A stretch of 64,000 bases of DNA from Calothrix sp. PCC 7103. Its GTDB lineage: Bacteria; Cyanobacteriota; Cyanobacteriia; Cyanobacteriales; Nostocaceae. Where the stretch lies: NCBI RefSeq assembly GCF_000331305.1, contig NZ_KB217483.1:768340-832339 (forward strand). The letters are read 5' to 3'. The notes under the pieces were generated by a model that saw only the letters and a program-made list of their open reading frames with translations, was not told the origin of the DNA and did not search any database. Positions 25,018 through 34,654 of the stretch are shown one piece after another. Position 1 is the stretch's first letter, and every line of letters begins with the position of its first letter. The translations under genes and the position numbers were made by a program.

Positions 25018-25242
25018 TTAGTTTTTAACGAGACGCGAACCACCATCACGGCATTCACGATTTTTACAACGTGGTCTAGGGTTGTTTGGTGGTGGTTCAA
25101 ACCCCTGAATAGAGTCATTTCTTTTTATATACTGCATGTGAAGATACTGATAAACTGATGCACCAATTGCAACGGCTATCAATATTTTGCAAATTTTATC
25201 AAGCATTTTAATTACACTCCTCATAATTTTTTTATGTTCCAA
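25018..25242 (-). CDS. Small hypothetical membrane or secreted protein
   Basis: At most 74 residues, more likely starting at an internal Met (MRSVIKMLDKI or MLDKICK). One hydrophobic helix (ICKILIAVAIGASVYQYL) near the N-terminus would be a signal peptide or single anchor. The tail is Pro- and Arg-rich (GFEPPPNNPRPRCKNRECRD) with two Cys. No family is recognised. Single gene; confidence is modest because it is short. Confidence 0.5.
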   Translation of the reverse strand: MEHKKIMRSVIKMLDKICKILIAVAIGASVYQYLHMQYIKRNDSIQGFEPPPNNPRPRCKNRECRDGGSRLVKN

Positions 25243-25513
25243 ACTTTCAAAATAGTTTGATTCTTTTCACTCAAAAGTGTAATACGAGTGTTTATAGTAA
25301 ATAAAGGCAATTTTATTCATTTGCTCGACAAAAAACAGTAGGTTATTTTCTGATTAATTAATAGTTTTTTTAGTTTATAAAATATTTTGTAATAAACTTT
25401 TATGGCATATTCGAAAATTAATTAAGTGTTCGATAATGGGGTCGGTTTCTAATACCAATTTAATATGAAGTCGCGTATAATAGTGTTGTAATCTGCATTT
25501 ACCTTTAGTACCT

Positions 25514-25884
25514 ATGAGCCGCCCATTTAAAATAGAGATAATTGAGAGTAAAGAGGAGTTAAAGAGACGGCTACAAACAGCCAGACTTGCAGACCAAAAA
25601 GAAAAACTTTGCTCTTCTCTCGTGGCTTAAAATTGGTCAGCTAAGAGAGCAGCAGGAAATCGGAAAACGTCTAGGTAGAGATACTTCAACGATAACGCTT
25701 CGGGTTAAAGAAATACAGTTTGGGAGGATTAGCTAACCTATTGGAAATAAAAAAGGCGCCGGGTGCAACCCCTATAATGAATGAGGAGGTAATAGTAGCC
25801 TTGGGGCGAGAGTTGGAAACAGGAGAAGGGTTTAGTAGCTACGGCGACATTGTTGAATGGTTAGAGAAAGAGCATAAACGCTGA
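25514..25884 (+). pseudogene. Frameshifted helix-turn-helix remnant of an IS630-type transposase
   Basis: Three frames must be joined. The first reads MSRPFKIEIIESKEELKRR, the second WLKIGQLREQQEIGKRL then GRDTSTIT (the DNA-binding helix-turn-helix), the third LKKYSLGGLANLLEIKK then GRELETGEGFSSYGDIVEW. Stops and frameshifts separate them and the DDE catalytic half is missing altogether. A dead N-terminal fragment. Confidence 0.7.
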
Positions 25885-25939
25885 AACGTTCTTCACTCGT
25901 TTGCAAGAACAATAAAATCTCTTAATATATTAGTATTTC

Positions 25940-26038
25940 ATGTCATTAATTTTGGGGAGTACAAAAAACGAACCGCAAAGTACGCGAAGGGCGCAAAGGA
26001 AGAAATAAGAGAAGAGAACACACCAAAATTAATGACAT
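25940..26038. mobile_element. 99-bp inverted-repeat element
   Basis: The termini ATGTCATTAATTTTGG and CCAAAATTAATGACAT are perfect 16-bp inverted repeats. The interior holds the CGCAAAG-type repeat common in Nostocales spacers. A related but divergent copy is recognisable at 42790-42935 (ending CTTAATGACACAGACTACTA). Confidence 0.6.
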
Positions 26039-26098
26039 AGACTACTAGTAATAATAATCATTATTTTAATTACAAAAAGTTGGTATTTTTATTTTTTA

Positions 26099-26292
26099 GG
26101 CTCTTCCGTAGGTGTTATGCTGAACTTAAAACTAAAAATCAGAAATTTCCTTTCAAACCAAGGCTTTCAGGCAGTTATAGTCTAGATTGCACACAAAAGG
26201 GAGAACGTTAAGACTAATGGCTACTATCTTTGTCCAGTAAAGGTTTCAAGCTTATTTTTAGACGTGTTTAGCATAACAAGTAAGGAAGAACC
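26099..26292. mobile_element. 194-bp ISL3-derived MITE with 8-bp target duplication
   Basis: Ends GGCTCTTCCGTAGGTG then TTATGCTGAAC, and on the other side GTTTAGCATAACAAG then TAAGGAAGAACC, are 27-bp inverted repeats with a few mismatches and match the ISL3 element ends at 44824 and 46259. ATTTTTTA flanks both sides (26091-26098 and 26293-26300). There is no transposase inside, so it must have been moved by an ISL3-type transposase acting in trans. Confidence 0.85.
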
Positions 26293-26426
26293 ATTTTTTA
26301 TATTTGCTAAAAGCTTTATTGCAATAAATTAGGGTGATTAAAAAAGTCAGGCCTCTATCTAAAAAATTAAAAACTACTTAACTTTCTCTATCTATGGATA
26401 TAGGTCATACCCAATTTGAATCATGA

Positions 26427-26906
26427 TTAAATTTCCTGCGGCAAATTAAAAGGAAGTACCGTGATTTCAAACCAGTAGCTCAATAACGTGTGAATACTTC
26501 GCTTCAATAGATGGATGTCCATAGGTTTGATTACATAGCCGTTTACCCCTTGTCGATAGCAGGTTTCGATGTCTCTGGGATTGTTGGATGTGGTAAAAAC
26601 AACCACCGGAAGCGTTTTCAAATTGTTATCTTGTTTAATTTGGCGCAGCACCTCTCGTCCATCCGTTCCCGGCAAGTTTAGGTCTAGCACAATCAGTCCA
26701 GGACGTGGGTAAGTTTCAGGATCGGTGTAGCGATTGGTGTGGTAAAGAAACGCCAGCGCTTGATCACCGTTAATACAGCGATAAACTGGGATTGTTGAAG
26801 AATATTGGTTTAGGTAGCGTAAGAACGATTCAAAGTCTTCATTGCTGTCTTCAACGATCAGTAACGGAGGAAGTTGTATATTGGACATGATTTTCGATCC
26901 GCTCAT
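26427..26906 (-). CDS. Phytochrome-associated response regulator (Rcp1-like)
   Basis: A 159-residue single-domain receiver. Acidic residues VEDSNED near the N-terminus, the phosphoacceptor Asp in IVLDLNLPGTDGRE, the Thr in VVVFTTSNNP and the Lys in GYVIKPMD are all in place. The loop FLYHTNRYTDPETYPRPGL is typical of the Rcp1 group that receives phosphate from cyanobacterial phytochromes. It follows the bacteriophytochrome kinase by 14 bp in the same operon, so it is almost certainly its partner. It has no output domain. Confidence 0.92.
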   Translation of the reverse strand: MSGSKIMSNIQLPPLLIVEDSNEDFESFLRYLNQYSSTIPVYRCINGDQALAFLYHTNRYTDPETYPRPGLIVLDLNLPGTDGREVLRQIKQDNNLKTLPVVVFTTSNNPRDIETCYRQGVNGYVIKPMDIHLLKRSIHTLLSYWFEITVLPFNLPQEI

Positions 26907-26920
26907 AATTTTATTGCTGC

Positions 26921-29164
26921 TTATAACGTGAAGTAAAAAGTGCTGCCCTCATCTGGAATAGATTTTATCCAAATTTTGCCCCCATGTCGCTCAACAATTT
27001 TTTGAACTATCGTTAAACCTGCCCCTGTACCACCTCCATATTCGTCTTGTGCATGAAGCCGCTTGAAAATTTGAAAAACCCGTTCCAAATGCTGTTGAGG
27101 AATTCCAATGCCGTTGTCGCGAACGTAGAAAGTGTAAGAAATAGGTTTTTCTGTACTATTATTCACTGTTGATTCGATAAAGCCTATTTCAACCCATCTC
27201 TCGGTTTTATCGTTATATTTAATAGCGTTGCTAATCAAATTGGTAAACAACTCGCTAACTTGAGTACGGTCGCAGCCAATTGTCGGCAAAGGTTTGGGCA
27301 CACGAAATTCGATCACCATGCGCGGCTGGCTGATTTTTAAGGTATCGATTACCTGTCTTACCATATCATTTAGGTTTGTTGGTTGCCGCAAAAGTTCAGT
27401 CCGTCCCAGCCGCGAATAGTGCAGCAGCGAGTTAATCAAATCCTCCATGCGCTGTGTCAGTCGCACTAGCGTTTGCAATTTGGCGATACCGCTTTCATGC
27501 AACACATCTGCATAATCTTCCATCAAAAAATTAGAATAATTATGAATTCCCCGCAGTGGTTCTTTGAGATCGTGAGAGGCAACGTAGGCAAAAGCATCTA
27601 GCTCAGTGTTGCTGCGTTCGAGTTCCAGATTGATTTTTGCCATTTCATCTGCCTGACTGAGAATAATGCCAACGATTAAACTACGTAGTTCTGTGACGAT
27701 TTCAATCTCACAAGCTTTCCAAGCTAACGAATAGCCCCGCACCGTTTCTTGCCAAAGTTCAAAAGATTTTCTTGGAGACAACCGCACCTCGCCATTATCA
27801 GTAACCTCCATAGCTTTATTAGGGTTGCCACCCCAGTTGACCGTTTGAATAACTTCTGGGCGGAACCAGATGATATAATTTTGGTTAACTTTAGAAATTT
27901 CTAATGCTAGCAATCCACTGGCAATTGCCTTAAATGCTTCTGCTTTTGGATAAACCCCAGATAAACATCGGGTATGAAACAAGTTGTGTTGAATCTGTGT
28001 TTTTATCCAGTCTCGTAAAGCAGTTAGTTCAGCTTTGGGCGGTGTTTTCCCTATACATATTATTTGTTCCCCAGCACAAATTGCTACTCCTGTGGCGCCT
28101 ACAAGATCAAGCAGGCTTGAGTCCATTTGAACTAATCCATCCAAGAAGTTTTTTGACTGAGATAGCGATTCTACAAACTTGCTAGAGAGGGATTTCAATG
28201 CCATTTTGTAATCTAAGTCTTCATAATTTTCCTTGGTTCCCAGTTCGACGGACATTACCTGCCCCACAAATTCACAAATAGTTCGCACGCTGTAGGGTAC
28301 ATATCGAGGGGTACAGTGATGACAGGCAATTAGCCCCCATAATTTTTGGTCTCGTATCAGTGAAATAGACATAGAGGCGCCTACACCCATATTATTAAGG
28401 TATTCTAGGTGTAAGGGAGAAACACTCCGCAGCACGGATAAACTTAAATCCGTTGGGTTATCTAAGGGATCATGCGCTGGCACTAACGCGACAGGTTCAT
28501 AGGTCGAGTCGGGAATTATCCTTAGCCAGTTGAGGGTATAAAGTTGCTTTGCTTGCTTGGGGATATCAGTTGCAGGATAGTGCAAACCAAGATAAGGAGT
28601 TAGCCCATCTGCGTGATCTTCTGCAATCACCCGTCCGGCTCCTTCCTCATTAAATTGATACACCATAACGCGATCAAACCCCGTAATTTTTCGCACTTCT
28701 TTAACCACTACCTCGCACATCGAAACCAAAGTTGGCGCCTTTTGAATCTTAGTAATCACGCTTTTGACTCGCTGGTAAAACTCGAAGAAGTCCGTTTTCT
28801 GTCGAGTGTGTAATGGTTCTAATTCCAAAATAATCAGGGCATTGCAGCGATGAACAATACCATCAAACCGGAGTAATTTGGTTTTATCTTTGATGCGAAT
28901 CTTTAAAGGATTTACATGTTCAAAGTCCTCGCATAAGCATTGCCGGATGGCATCAATTTGCGATTGATTAAGTAAGCTTGATAACGGTTTACCCAATAGT
29001 TCTTGGGGATGCTGACCTAACAACTTAAACGCATTGTTGCTGACTTGAATGATTTCCAAGTCAGCTTCTTGCAGAACCAACAGCACACCGTGGGGTTGAA
29101 TTTGACCTGGAATGTGAATCGGTTCGCGGTCGCAGTTAGTTAAATCAACAGCGTGATTGATCAT
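26921..29164 (-). CDS. Bacteriophytochrome-type light-sensing histidine kinase
   Basis: A 747-residue red/far-red sensor. PAS-GAF-PHY sensory core: the N-terminal Cys in TNCDREPIHIPGQIQPHG is the biliverdin-attachment position of bacteriophytochromes. The GAF domain has HYPATDIPKQAKQLY (PxSDIP-type) and GLIACHHCTPRYVP, but LHLEYLNN shows Leu where plant/Cph1 types have the bilin Cys. The transmitter has HDLKEPLRGIHNYS (phospho-His), NAIKYN, DNGIGIP and GTGAGLTIV. It therefore resembles the CphB class using biliverdin. Second gene of a three-gene operon with a hybrid kinase before and its response regulator after. Confidence 0.93.
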   Translation of the reverse strand: MINHAVDLTNCDREPIHIPGQIQPHGVLLVLQEADLEIIQVSNNAFKLLGQHPQELLGKPLSSLLNQSQIDAIRQCLCEDFEHVNPLKIRIKDKTKLLRFDGIVHRCNALIILELEPLHTRQKTDFFEFYQRVKSVITKIQKAPTLVSMCEVVVKEVRKITGFDRVMVYQFNEEGAGRVIAEDHADGLTPYLGLHYPATDIPKQAKQLYTLNWLRIIPDSTYEPVALVPAHDPLDNPTDLSLSVLRSVSPLHLEYLNNMGVGASMSISLIRDQKLWGLIACHHCTPRYVPYSVRTICEFVGQVMSVELGTKENYEDLDYKMALKSLSSKFVESLSQSKNFLDGLVQMDSSLLDLVGATGVAICAGEQIICIGKTPPKAELTALRDWIKTQIQHNLFHTRCLSGVYPKAEAFKAIASGLLALEISKVNQNYIIWFRPEVIQTVNWGGNPNKAMEVTDNGEVRLSPRKSFELWQETVRGYSLAWKACEIEIVTELRSLIVGIILSQADEMAKINLELERSNTELDAFAYVASHDLKEPLRGIHNYSNFLMEDYADVLHESGIAKLQTLVRLTQRMEDLINSLLHYSRLGRTELLRQPTNLNDMVRQVIDTLKISQPRMVIEFRVPKPLPTIGCDRTQVSELFTNLISNAIKYNDKTERWVEIGFIESTVNNSTEKPISYTFYVRDNGIGIPQQHLERVFQIFKRLHAQDEYGGGTGAGLTIVQKIVERHGGKIWIKSIPDEGSTFYFTL

Positions 29165-29197
29165 AATTCTTTGTCAAACTTTGGGTCAAGATCGTTT

Positions 29198-31726
29198 TTA
29201 TTTGTTGAGCGTTAATTCGAGAATCAGCGTGATAACTTGGTTTGGATCAATTGGTTTGGCAACATGGCACTGGAAACCAGCGGATATCGCTTGCTGCTGA
29301 TCCGCTTCTCCCGCATAAGCAGTGATGGCAATGGCGGGAATTTGACAGTAGGGGAATGAAGTTTGCCCTCGAATCGTTTGGATAAGTGTGTAGCCATCCA
29401 TTTCAGGCATTCCAATATCACTGAGCAAAATATCAAAACGGCTTTGCTCCAATGCTTGTAATACTTCAAAAGCAGATGCTGTAACGGTGACACTGGCGCC
29501 GCTCATCTCCAATAAAATCGCTAGAAAGTCGCGAGTATCAGGATCATCATCTGCGATCAAGACGCGAATGTTCGCGAGTGGGGCAGTGTCGTCACACGTG
29601 GTTCGCTCTTGAACTATCTCCAAAGGTTGAATTTGGGAATTTGAAGCCTTAAGTAATGGGATTTGAATCGTAAAGGTTGCTCCCTGATTTTCGCCCAAAC
29701 TGAATACCCCAATCGTACCACCATGCATCTCGACGATTTGACGAGCAATGGCCAGTCCCAACCCTAAACCGCCAAATTTTCGTGTTGTGGCTGAATCTTC
29801 TTGGCGAAAATGCTCAAAAACGTAAGGCAAAAACTCCGAATGGATTCCCTTGCCCGTGTCGATGACTTGAATTTGAGCATAAGTTTCTGTCTGCGTCAGT
29901 CGAACGCTGACTTTTCCATTATACGGAGTAAATTTGACCGCATTAGAGAGCAGATTCCAAACTAGCTGTTGCAACCGCCCACTATCGCCAGAGACTTGAA
30001 TCAGGTTGCGAGGAAGTTCTAGGTTGATTTCAATGTTTTTGGTTTCGGCTGCCAGCCGTATCGTTTCCAGCGCAGCAGTAATTACAAACGTTAAACTTAC
30101 AGGCGCCACATTAAAGGTGAGCTTGCCTTGCATAATGCGGGAAATGTCAAGCAAATCGTCAATCAATTGTGCTTGCAGTTTGGCGTTGCGTTGGATTGTA
30201 GTAAGTGCCTCAGTGGCTCGAATTTTATCTAACTTGCCCTGTAGCAAAAGATTCGTCCAGCCCAAAATTGGATTGAGCGGCGAGCGTAATTCATGCGATA
30301 ATACCGCCAAGAATTCGTCCTTAATCCTGTTAGCTCGTTCTGCTTCTACCCGTGCCCTCTGCTCCTGTTGTAAAAGGCGTTCTCGTTCAAGTTCTGCCTG
30401 TTTGCGCTCAGTTATGTCTATCGCTGCCAAAATTGCTACTTGAGGTCGTGCAGAAGCACCCGAACCATCAAAGAAGACCTGTTTGCGAACGTAGAGCCAC
30501 CTTACCTCGCCAGTTTCCCAAACGACCCTATGCTCACGAGCAAACCAACCTATGCCAGTCGGATCAAGTACTTGCTCAATAATTAAAAGCAATTCGGCAC
30601 GCTCGTCGGGATGAAACGTAGCGTGGATGCGCTCGCGCGTGACCGTTAATTCCGACGCGGAAATTCCATATAAAGTCGCAGCTTCTTTTGAAAGCTCAAC
30701 CATATTCGAGGCATAATCGAATTTGGCAAGCGCGATTCCTGCTACCTTAATCCCTAATTCTAACTGTTCCTGCGATTCTTGCAGGCGCTGTGTCATGCGT
30801 TGAGCAATTTGGGACAAGAGCCGCTCTTGCTCGTTAGACCGCCGAAGTTGAAGCGTTAATTGGGCATTTTTAATTACAAAATCCACAGCACATTGTAATT
30901 CACGCGCTGAAAACTGTCCCTTGATCAAGTAATCCTTTCCACCCGCTTTGAGTATCTGAACCGCGATTGCTTCATTGCCTTGTCCCGTCACCACAATCAC
31001 AGGGGGAGGATTCCTTGATTGAGTGTACAGTGCTGCCATAAATTCCAACCCTTCATAATCTGGGAGTCGATAGTCTAACAACACAACATCTACCTGAGTC
31101 GTTCGGCAAATCTCTAACCCAGCATTTCCTGTCTTCGCTTCCAAAATCTTGTAGGTACAATCCGTATTTTGTTGTAAATATCGGGAGTAAATTTCTCGGT
31201 CTTCTGCACAATCTTCTACTACTAAAACCGTTCGTATCTGCGACTCGCTTTGAGGCAGCAAGCTAGGAGAAACGGATTCAGCCTCTATACGTCGTTTTTG
31301 CTGCGTCACATCAGTGAAAGTCGCCACAGCTGCCCAAGGAGTTGAGCTATCGACTTCAAATAACGGCTGGGCATTAATTTTTATCCAAATTAAATTACCA
31401 TTGGGTTGATAAACCCCCATAATAACTCCTACGACAGGCTGGCCTGTTCGGAGCGCTACCATTGTTGGATGAACTTCTCCTGGAAACGGTGAGCCATCCT
31501 CCTTAATGGTTTGCCAGAGGTGGTCGAGCGATGTGTTACTTTGCATCTGTGCCAGTGTAAAGCCCAGAATTTTTTCTGCTGCTGCATTACAGGCTTTAAT
31601 CGTACCGTCAGCCATTTGAAACATCATGCCGGAGGCTATTTCTGGGGTAAGCCATTCCGATAAATAAGAACTATTTATATACAAAGGACTGAGTATTTCA
31701 AGTCCAAGATCAGATGGGTTATACAT
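29198..31726 (-). CDS. Hybrid sensor histidine kinase (PAS-REC-PAS-HK-REC)
   Basis: An 842-residue soluble multi-domain kinase. Order: PAS (~30-145, ending TFTDVTQQKRR), receiver (~170-290, VDVVLLDYRLPDYEG and KAGGKDYLIKG), coiled coil, PAS with PAC (~325-445, AAIDITERKQAE), coil, DHp (SHELRSPLNPILGWT), ATPase (NLLSNAVKFTP, DTGKGI, GGLGLGLAIA) and a second receiver (~715-838, DILLSDIGMPEMDGY, ending HVAKPID). It has no membrane segment. It lies 33 bp before the bacteriophytochrome gene, so light and another signal may feed one phosphorelay. Confidence 0.92.
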   Translation of the reverse strand: MYNPSDLGLEILSPLYINSSYLSEWLTPEIASGMMFQMADGTIKACNAAAEKILGFTLAQMQSNTSLDHLWQTIKEDGSPFPGEVHPTMVALRTGQPVVGVIMGVYQPNGNLIWIKINAQPLFEVDSSTPWAAVATFTDVTQQKRRIEAESVSPSLLPQSESQIRTVLVVEDCAEDREIYSRYLQQNTDCTYKILEAKTGNAGLEICRTTQVDVVLLDYRLPDYEGLEFMAALYTQSRNPPPVIVVTGQGNEAIAVQILKAGGKDYLIKGQFSARELQCAVDFVIKNAQLTLQLRRSNEQERLLSQIAQRMTQRLQESQEQLELGIKVAGIALAKFDYASNMVELSKEAATLYGISASELTVTRERIHATFHPDERAELLLIIEQVLDPTGIGWFAREHRVVWETGEVRWLYVRKQVFFDGSGASARPQVAILAAIDITERKQAELERERLLQQEQRARVEAERANRIKDEFLAVLSHELRSPLNPILGWTNLLLQGKLDKIRATEALTTIQRNAKLQAQLIDDLLDISRIMQGKLTFNVAPVSLTFVITAALETIRLAAETKNIEINLELPRNLIQVSGDSGRLQQLVWNLLSNAVKFTPYNGKVSVRLTQTETYAQIQVIDTGKGIHSEFLPYVFEHFRQEDSATTRKFGGLGLGLAIARQIVEMHGGTIGVFSLGENQGATFTIQIPLLKASNSQIQPLEIVQERTTCDDTAPLANIRVLIADDDPDTRDFLAILLEMSGASVTVTASAFEVLQALEQSRFDILLSDIGMPEMDGYTLIQTIRGQTSFPYCQIPAIAITAYAGEADQQQAISAGFQCHVAKPIDPNQVITLILELTLNK

Positions 31727-32286
31727 TTTTTATACGTGCCTACCAAATAATTTTAAAGTATATATACATTGAATTTATGGCTAATTATTGCATAAGTTCT
31801 ACATATGACTCAACCTTGTACAGCTTTTTTCAGCTAGTGCAGGCTGGCGAAAATATCTGACCAGCTTCCATATTAGAATAGCACCGTGGTTCATACCAAT
31901 AATATTGACCATTACTAAAAGCATCAAATATTCATTAATCGCTAATGTCGCCAAGTCAAATTGATTTACCTCTACAATCTGCTAATTTTAGCTAATTTTA
32001 AAGCTTCTTATATTTCAATAGATAATTTATCCATATTAATAAAAATGTATTATATAAAAGCCAGTGGCACCAGAGTATTAGTATTAATTCTTGCTTCTAT
32101 CTTAAGTATTTCTTCTACTGTAAACGATATGTTAACGAAACCTCATTATCTCGATAAGCACCCAATAAAAGTAAACACCAATAGCAATATACCTAATTTA
32201 TATCTATAATTTTTTATTATATATAAACGTAGAGACGCGATTAATCGCGTCTCCCATTCATCACGTCCCCAATTTGGAATTTTCTT
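31727..32286. other. Spacer upstream of the sensor operon
   Basis: AT-rich spacer holding the presumed operon promoter on the minus strand. A 54-codon plus-strand frame at 32045-32209 could encode a short protein with one hydrophobic helix (VLVLILASILSI), but there is no ribosome-binding site and nothing else supports it. The GTAGAGACG palindrome lies at the right end. Confidence 0.4.
32229..32253. terminator. GAGACGCGATTAATCGCGTCTC palindrome (in part), probable terminator
   Basis: The arms GAGACGCGATT and AATCGCGTCTC are perfectly complementary. It lies 33 bp after the stop codon of the minus-strand gene at 32287. Same family as 11522 and 38178. Confidence 0.6.
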
Positions 32287-32715
32287 TTAAGCAGCTTCTT
32301 GGATAACGTTATGCAAACCTTCTTCCATTCGCAAAAATTGCAGCTTTTGTTTTAACTCATTGCTCATTTGAGCCACAAAAAATAAATCATCAATCAACTG
32401 TACACCTAAAATTTTCATAACTTTCAAAAACTCAGATGCATAATCGATATTATTTTGGGGTTCTGTTTCATCTGAGCAAATTTTCGCCAATTCTTGAGAG
32501 GTAATTTTAAAAGCTATACTCACTTTGATTGGTAAATCAGAAATTTGTTCTGCACTTTCTACTTCTAAAAGAATCGGATTTTCTGGGTTATGAGCAACTA
32601 GTGCTTCGTATTCTGCTATTTCTGCTTGAAGCTTTTGCATCAAGCTCTTATTTTCTGATGCGATAACTTCTACTTCCTGTTTTGCAATCGCCAATTCTTG
32701 TTCATTCTTAATCAT
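32287..32715 (-). CDS. Hypothetical coiled-coil protein, 142 residues
   Basis: Soluble protein. Residues ~1-45 are a charged heptad-rich coil (ELAIAKQEVEVIASENK, LMQKLQAEIAEYEAL). The remainder alternates strand-like (LPIKVSIAFKIT) and helical stretches, ending in a helical tail rich in Glu and Leu. No name is recognised. It has normal codon use and a clear ATG. It stands alone between a palindromic terminator and a long AT-rich spacer. Function unknown. Confidence 0.6.
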   Translation of the reverse strand: MIKNEQELAIAKQEVEVIASENKSLMQKLQAEIAEYEALVAHNPENPILLEVESAEQISDLPIKVSIAFKITSQELAKICSDETEPQNNIDYASEFLKVMKILGVQLIDDLFFVAQMSNELKQKLQFLRMEEGLHNVIQEAA

Positions 32716-32989
32716 AATCTGCTACTCCAAAAATTTAAAATTCAGTTAACAATCGACTTAATCAACTGGACTTCCAGCCTATATATAAATCAATCTTATT
32801 CGTCACGAACAGTAAAAATTTTGGATTGATAATTCCAGCAGTTTTTTTACTTACTCATTAACCTTAACAAAAAATTCACTATTTAACACAAATTTAGATA
32901 TAACAATAAGTTATTATATCTAATGATTTTTTTATTATTAATTGTGATTATTAATTCCTGATTCCTGGTGCCTTTTTGCGACTATATAC

Positions 32990-33243
32990 AAGTTTGGTGC
33001 GTAAAGGCTACAATATACAAGCGGCGCCAAAGTTATACGCTCTACTCGTTTACAAGTGACTATATATATAGTAGCTTTTGGTATCTCATTGTTTTATGGT
33101 CAGCCTTGGTTTTTCACATACTGGTTACTGCCGCTAATTGTCGGTCAACCAACCTTACGCTTTATTTTACTGGCAGAACACACTGGTTGCACGCACGATG
33201 CCAATCTTCTTACAAACACCCGCACAACAAGAACGCTTATACA
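32990..33243 (+). pseudogene. Fatty acid desaturase remnant
   Basis: The clear part reads GQPWFFTYWLLPLIVGQP, then LRFILLAEHTGC and LLTNTRTTRT, which is the segment before and around the second His box of membrane fatty-acid desaturases. The upstream similarity (VRKGYNIQAAPKLYALL) lies in another frame with a stop between. All three His boxes needed for the di-iron centre are not present. A short dead fragment. Confidence 0.65.
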
Positions 33244-33245
33244 TA

Positions 33246-33606
33246 GATAAATACTGATGTGTAAATTATTTTATAACATTACAAAATTATGCAGGCGCCT
33301 ACAAATGTTTCTCTGATTATTTAGACATCCAAACATCTAAAAATTTAAACATCTAGATGTTTTTGATACGCATAAATTTGCCACATGCAGAGACGAGTAA
33401 AAATATTTATAGTATTATTCTACTCAGGTAGTAAAACATTGTTATCTAGTTTTAACGTAAGGTTCTACCATGAGAACTGAAAAATATACTTTGCTTAATT
33501 ACGTTTATCAATATCTTTGTAATGCAAAAGTTTAAAAGCTGATACTATCCTTTAAGGATAGATAAAATAAAGACAAAATATGCTACAAGCTGAAAGCTAA
33601 CCTCTT
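33246..33606. other. Spacer between two gene remnants
   Basis: Contains an AACATCTA-type repeat cluster at 33325-33364, with the palindrome AAACATCTAGATGTTT at its right end, and one GGCGCC site. Nothing else is recognisable. Confidence 0.5.
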
Positions 33607-33855
33607 GGAGTATACAATCTACAAATGCCGGATGAGAATGGGTATCATTGGATAGCTTCAATGAGCTTATTTTTAGGAACTTGGCAAGGAAGCAAAGAAG
33701 GACGAACGGGTTATTGGCTACGCTGATGGGATGAAACAGGTAATTTATTACTGTGGACAGTTGAAAAAGTTGAATTTGAGCGTAACCAAAAAGAACGATT
33801 AGATGCCTATTTCCAATTTCAAGGTATCGACCCTTACAACTTGCTAGAAGTATAA
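33607..33855 (+). pseudogene. C-terminal remnant of a Uma2-family endonuclease gene
   Basis: Reads GVYNLQMPDENGYHWI, LFLGTWQGSKEGRTGYWLR, an in-frame TGA at 33724-33726 where Trp is expected, then WDETGNLLLWTVEKVEFE and a final YFQFQGIDPYNL. This is the tail common to long cyanobacterial Uma2 (DUF820) proteins. The nuclease half is gone. Dead fragment. Confidence 0.65.
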
Positions 33856-34654
33856 CTAATCACAAACTACGGTGCGTGGCAACATCAGTTTTATTTCTGT
33901 GTTCAGATTTTTAATCGCGCCACATACCCTACGTTTTTATATGCTATGTAACTATTTAAAAAAATTCATAAATTTGTTTTTGGCTATTCACTAAGTTAAG
34001 AAACCCTGACACAGCAACAAATACGAGCATTAACCCGATGCTGACAGATTGTGCTAAAGCCAGCAATCATAAAAAACAGTATTAACTGTTACAGAATTCT
34101 TGAAGTCTAAAAAGGCACAATATATTCACTACTTAGAGTTCGTAAAGCTCTTAACAATTTGTAACTAAATAATGTATGCACGTAAATTATTGTGTCAAAT
34201 CATTCACAGTAATAAGAACTACAGAATGAATTTTGAAATATAAATTGTGTGTAAGCATATATTAGTTCGATTTTGTTAAAATTTAACAGTTCGTAATCAA
34301 ACTCTCTTGTAATTAAAAAATATGTCTTAAATATCTTGAATATTTATTAAATTTTTAAAGACTTTATCAAGAAGTCTTGACTGTTTGCCAAATAAGCTCA
34401 TAATAAAGTCTTAAGAAAAACTTAAACTGTTCTACATTTACTTTGTAAAACAGGGTGAGACTGGTTTTGATTTTCGATGGATGTGATTTTCGCGTTGTGT
34501 GAAAATTCTATATCGGATTTCAATCTTGACGCTTTTTAATGCTGGCATTGGGATAAAAGTTATTACAATCCTAGCATTTGAAAACTCGATACTTTTGACT
34601 GTCGAGTTTGATTTTCATTTTACGGTTCTGTTGTAGTCAGGTATTTTTTAAGAA
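33856..34654 (+). other. Long AT-rich leader and promoter region of the ammonium transporter gene
   Basis: About 800 bp with no gene. No exact NtcA box (GTA-N8-TAC) was found by eye; GTAAGCATATATTA near 34252 is one mismatch away. Two hairpins lie just before the gene (34541-34609). Confidence 0.5.
34541..34609 (+). promoter_or_regulatory. Two hairpins in the amt leader
   Basis: AATGCTGG / CCTAGCATT closes a loop at about 34539-34579, and AAACTCGA / TCGAGTTT (34582-34589 and 34602-34609) is a perfect 8-bp stem followed by a T-rich stretch (TGATTTTCATTTT). The second has the layout of an attenuator 46 bp before the start codon. Confidence 0.45.

Noticed and set aside
31961..32209. 82-codon plus-strand gene
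   Set aside because: The first part is low-complexity and without start signals; only a 54-codon core with one hydrophobic stretch is conceivable, with no other support.
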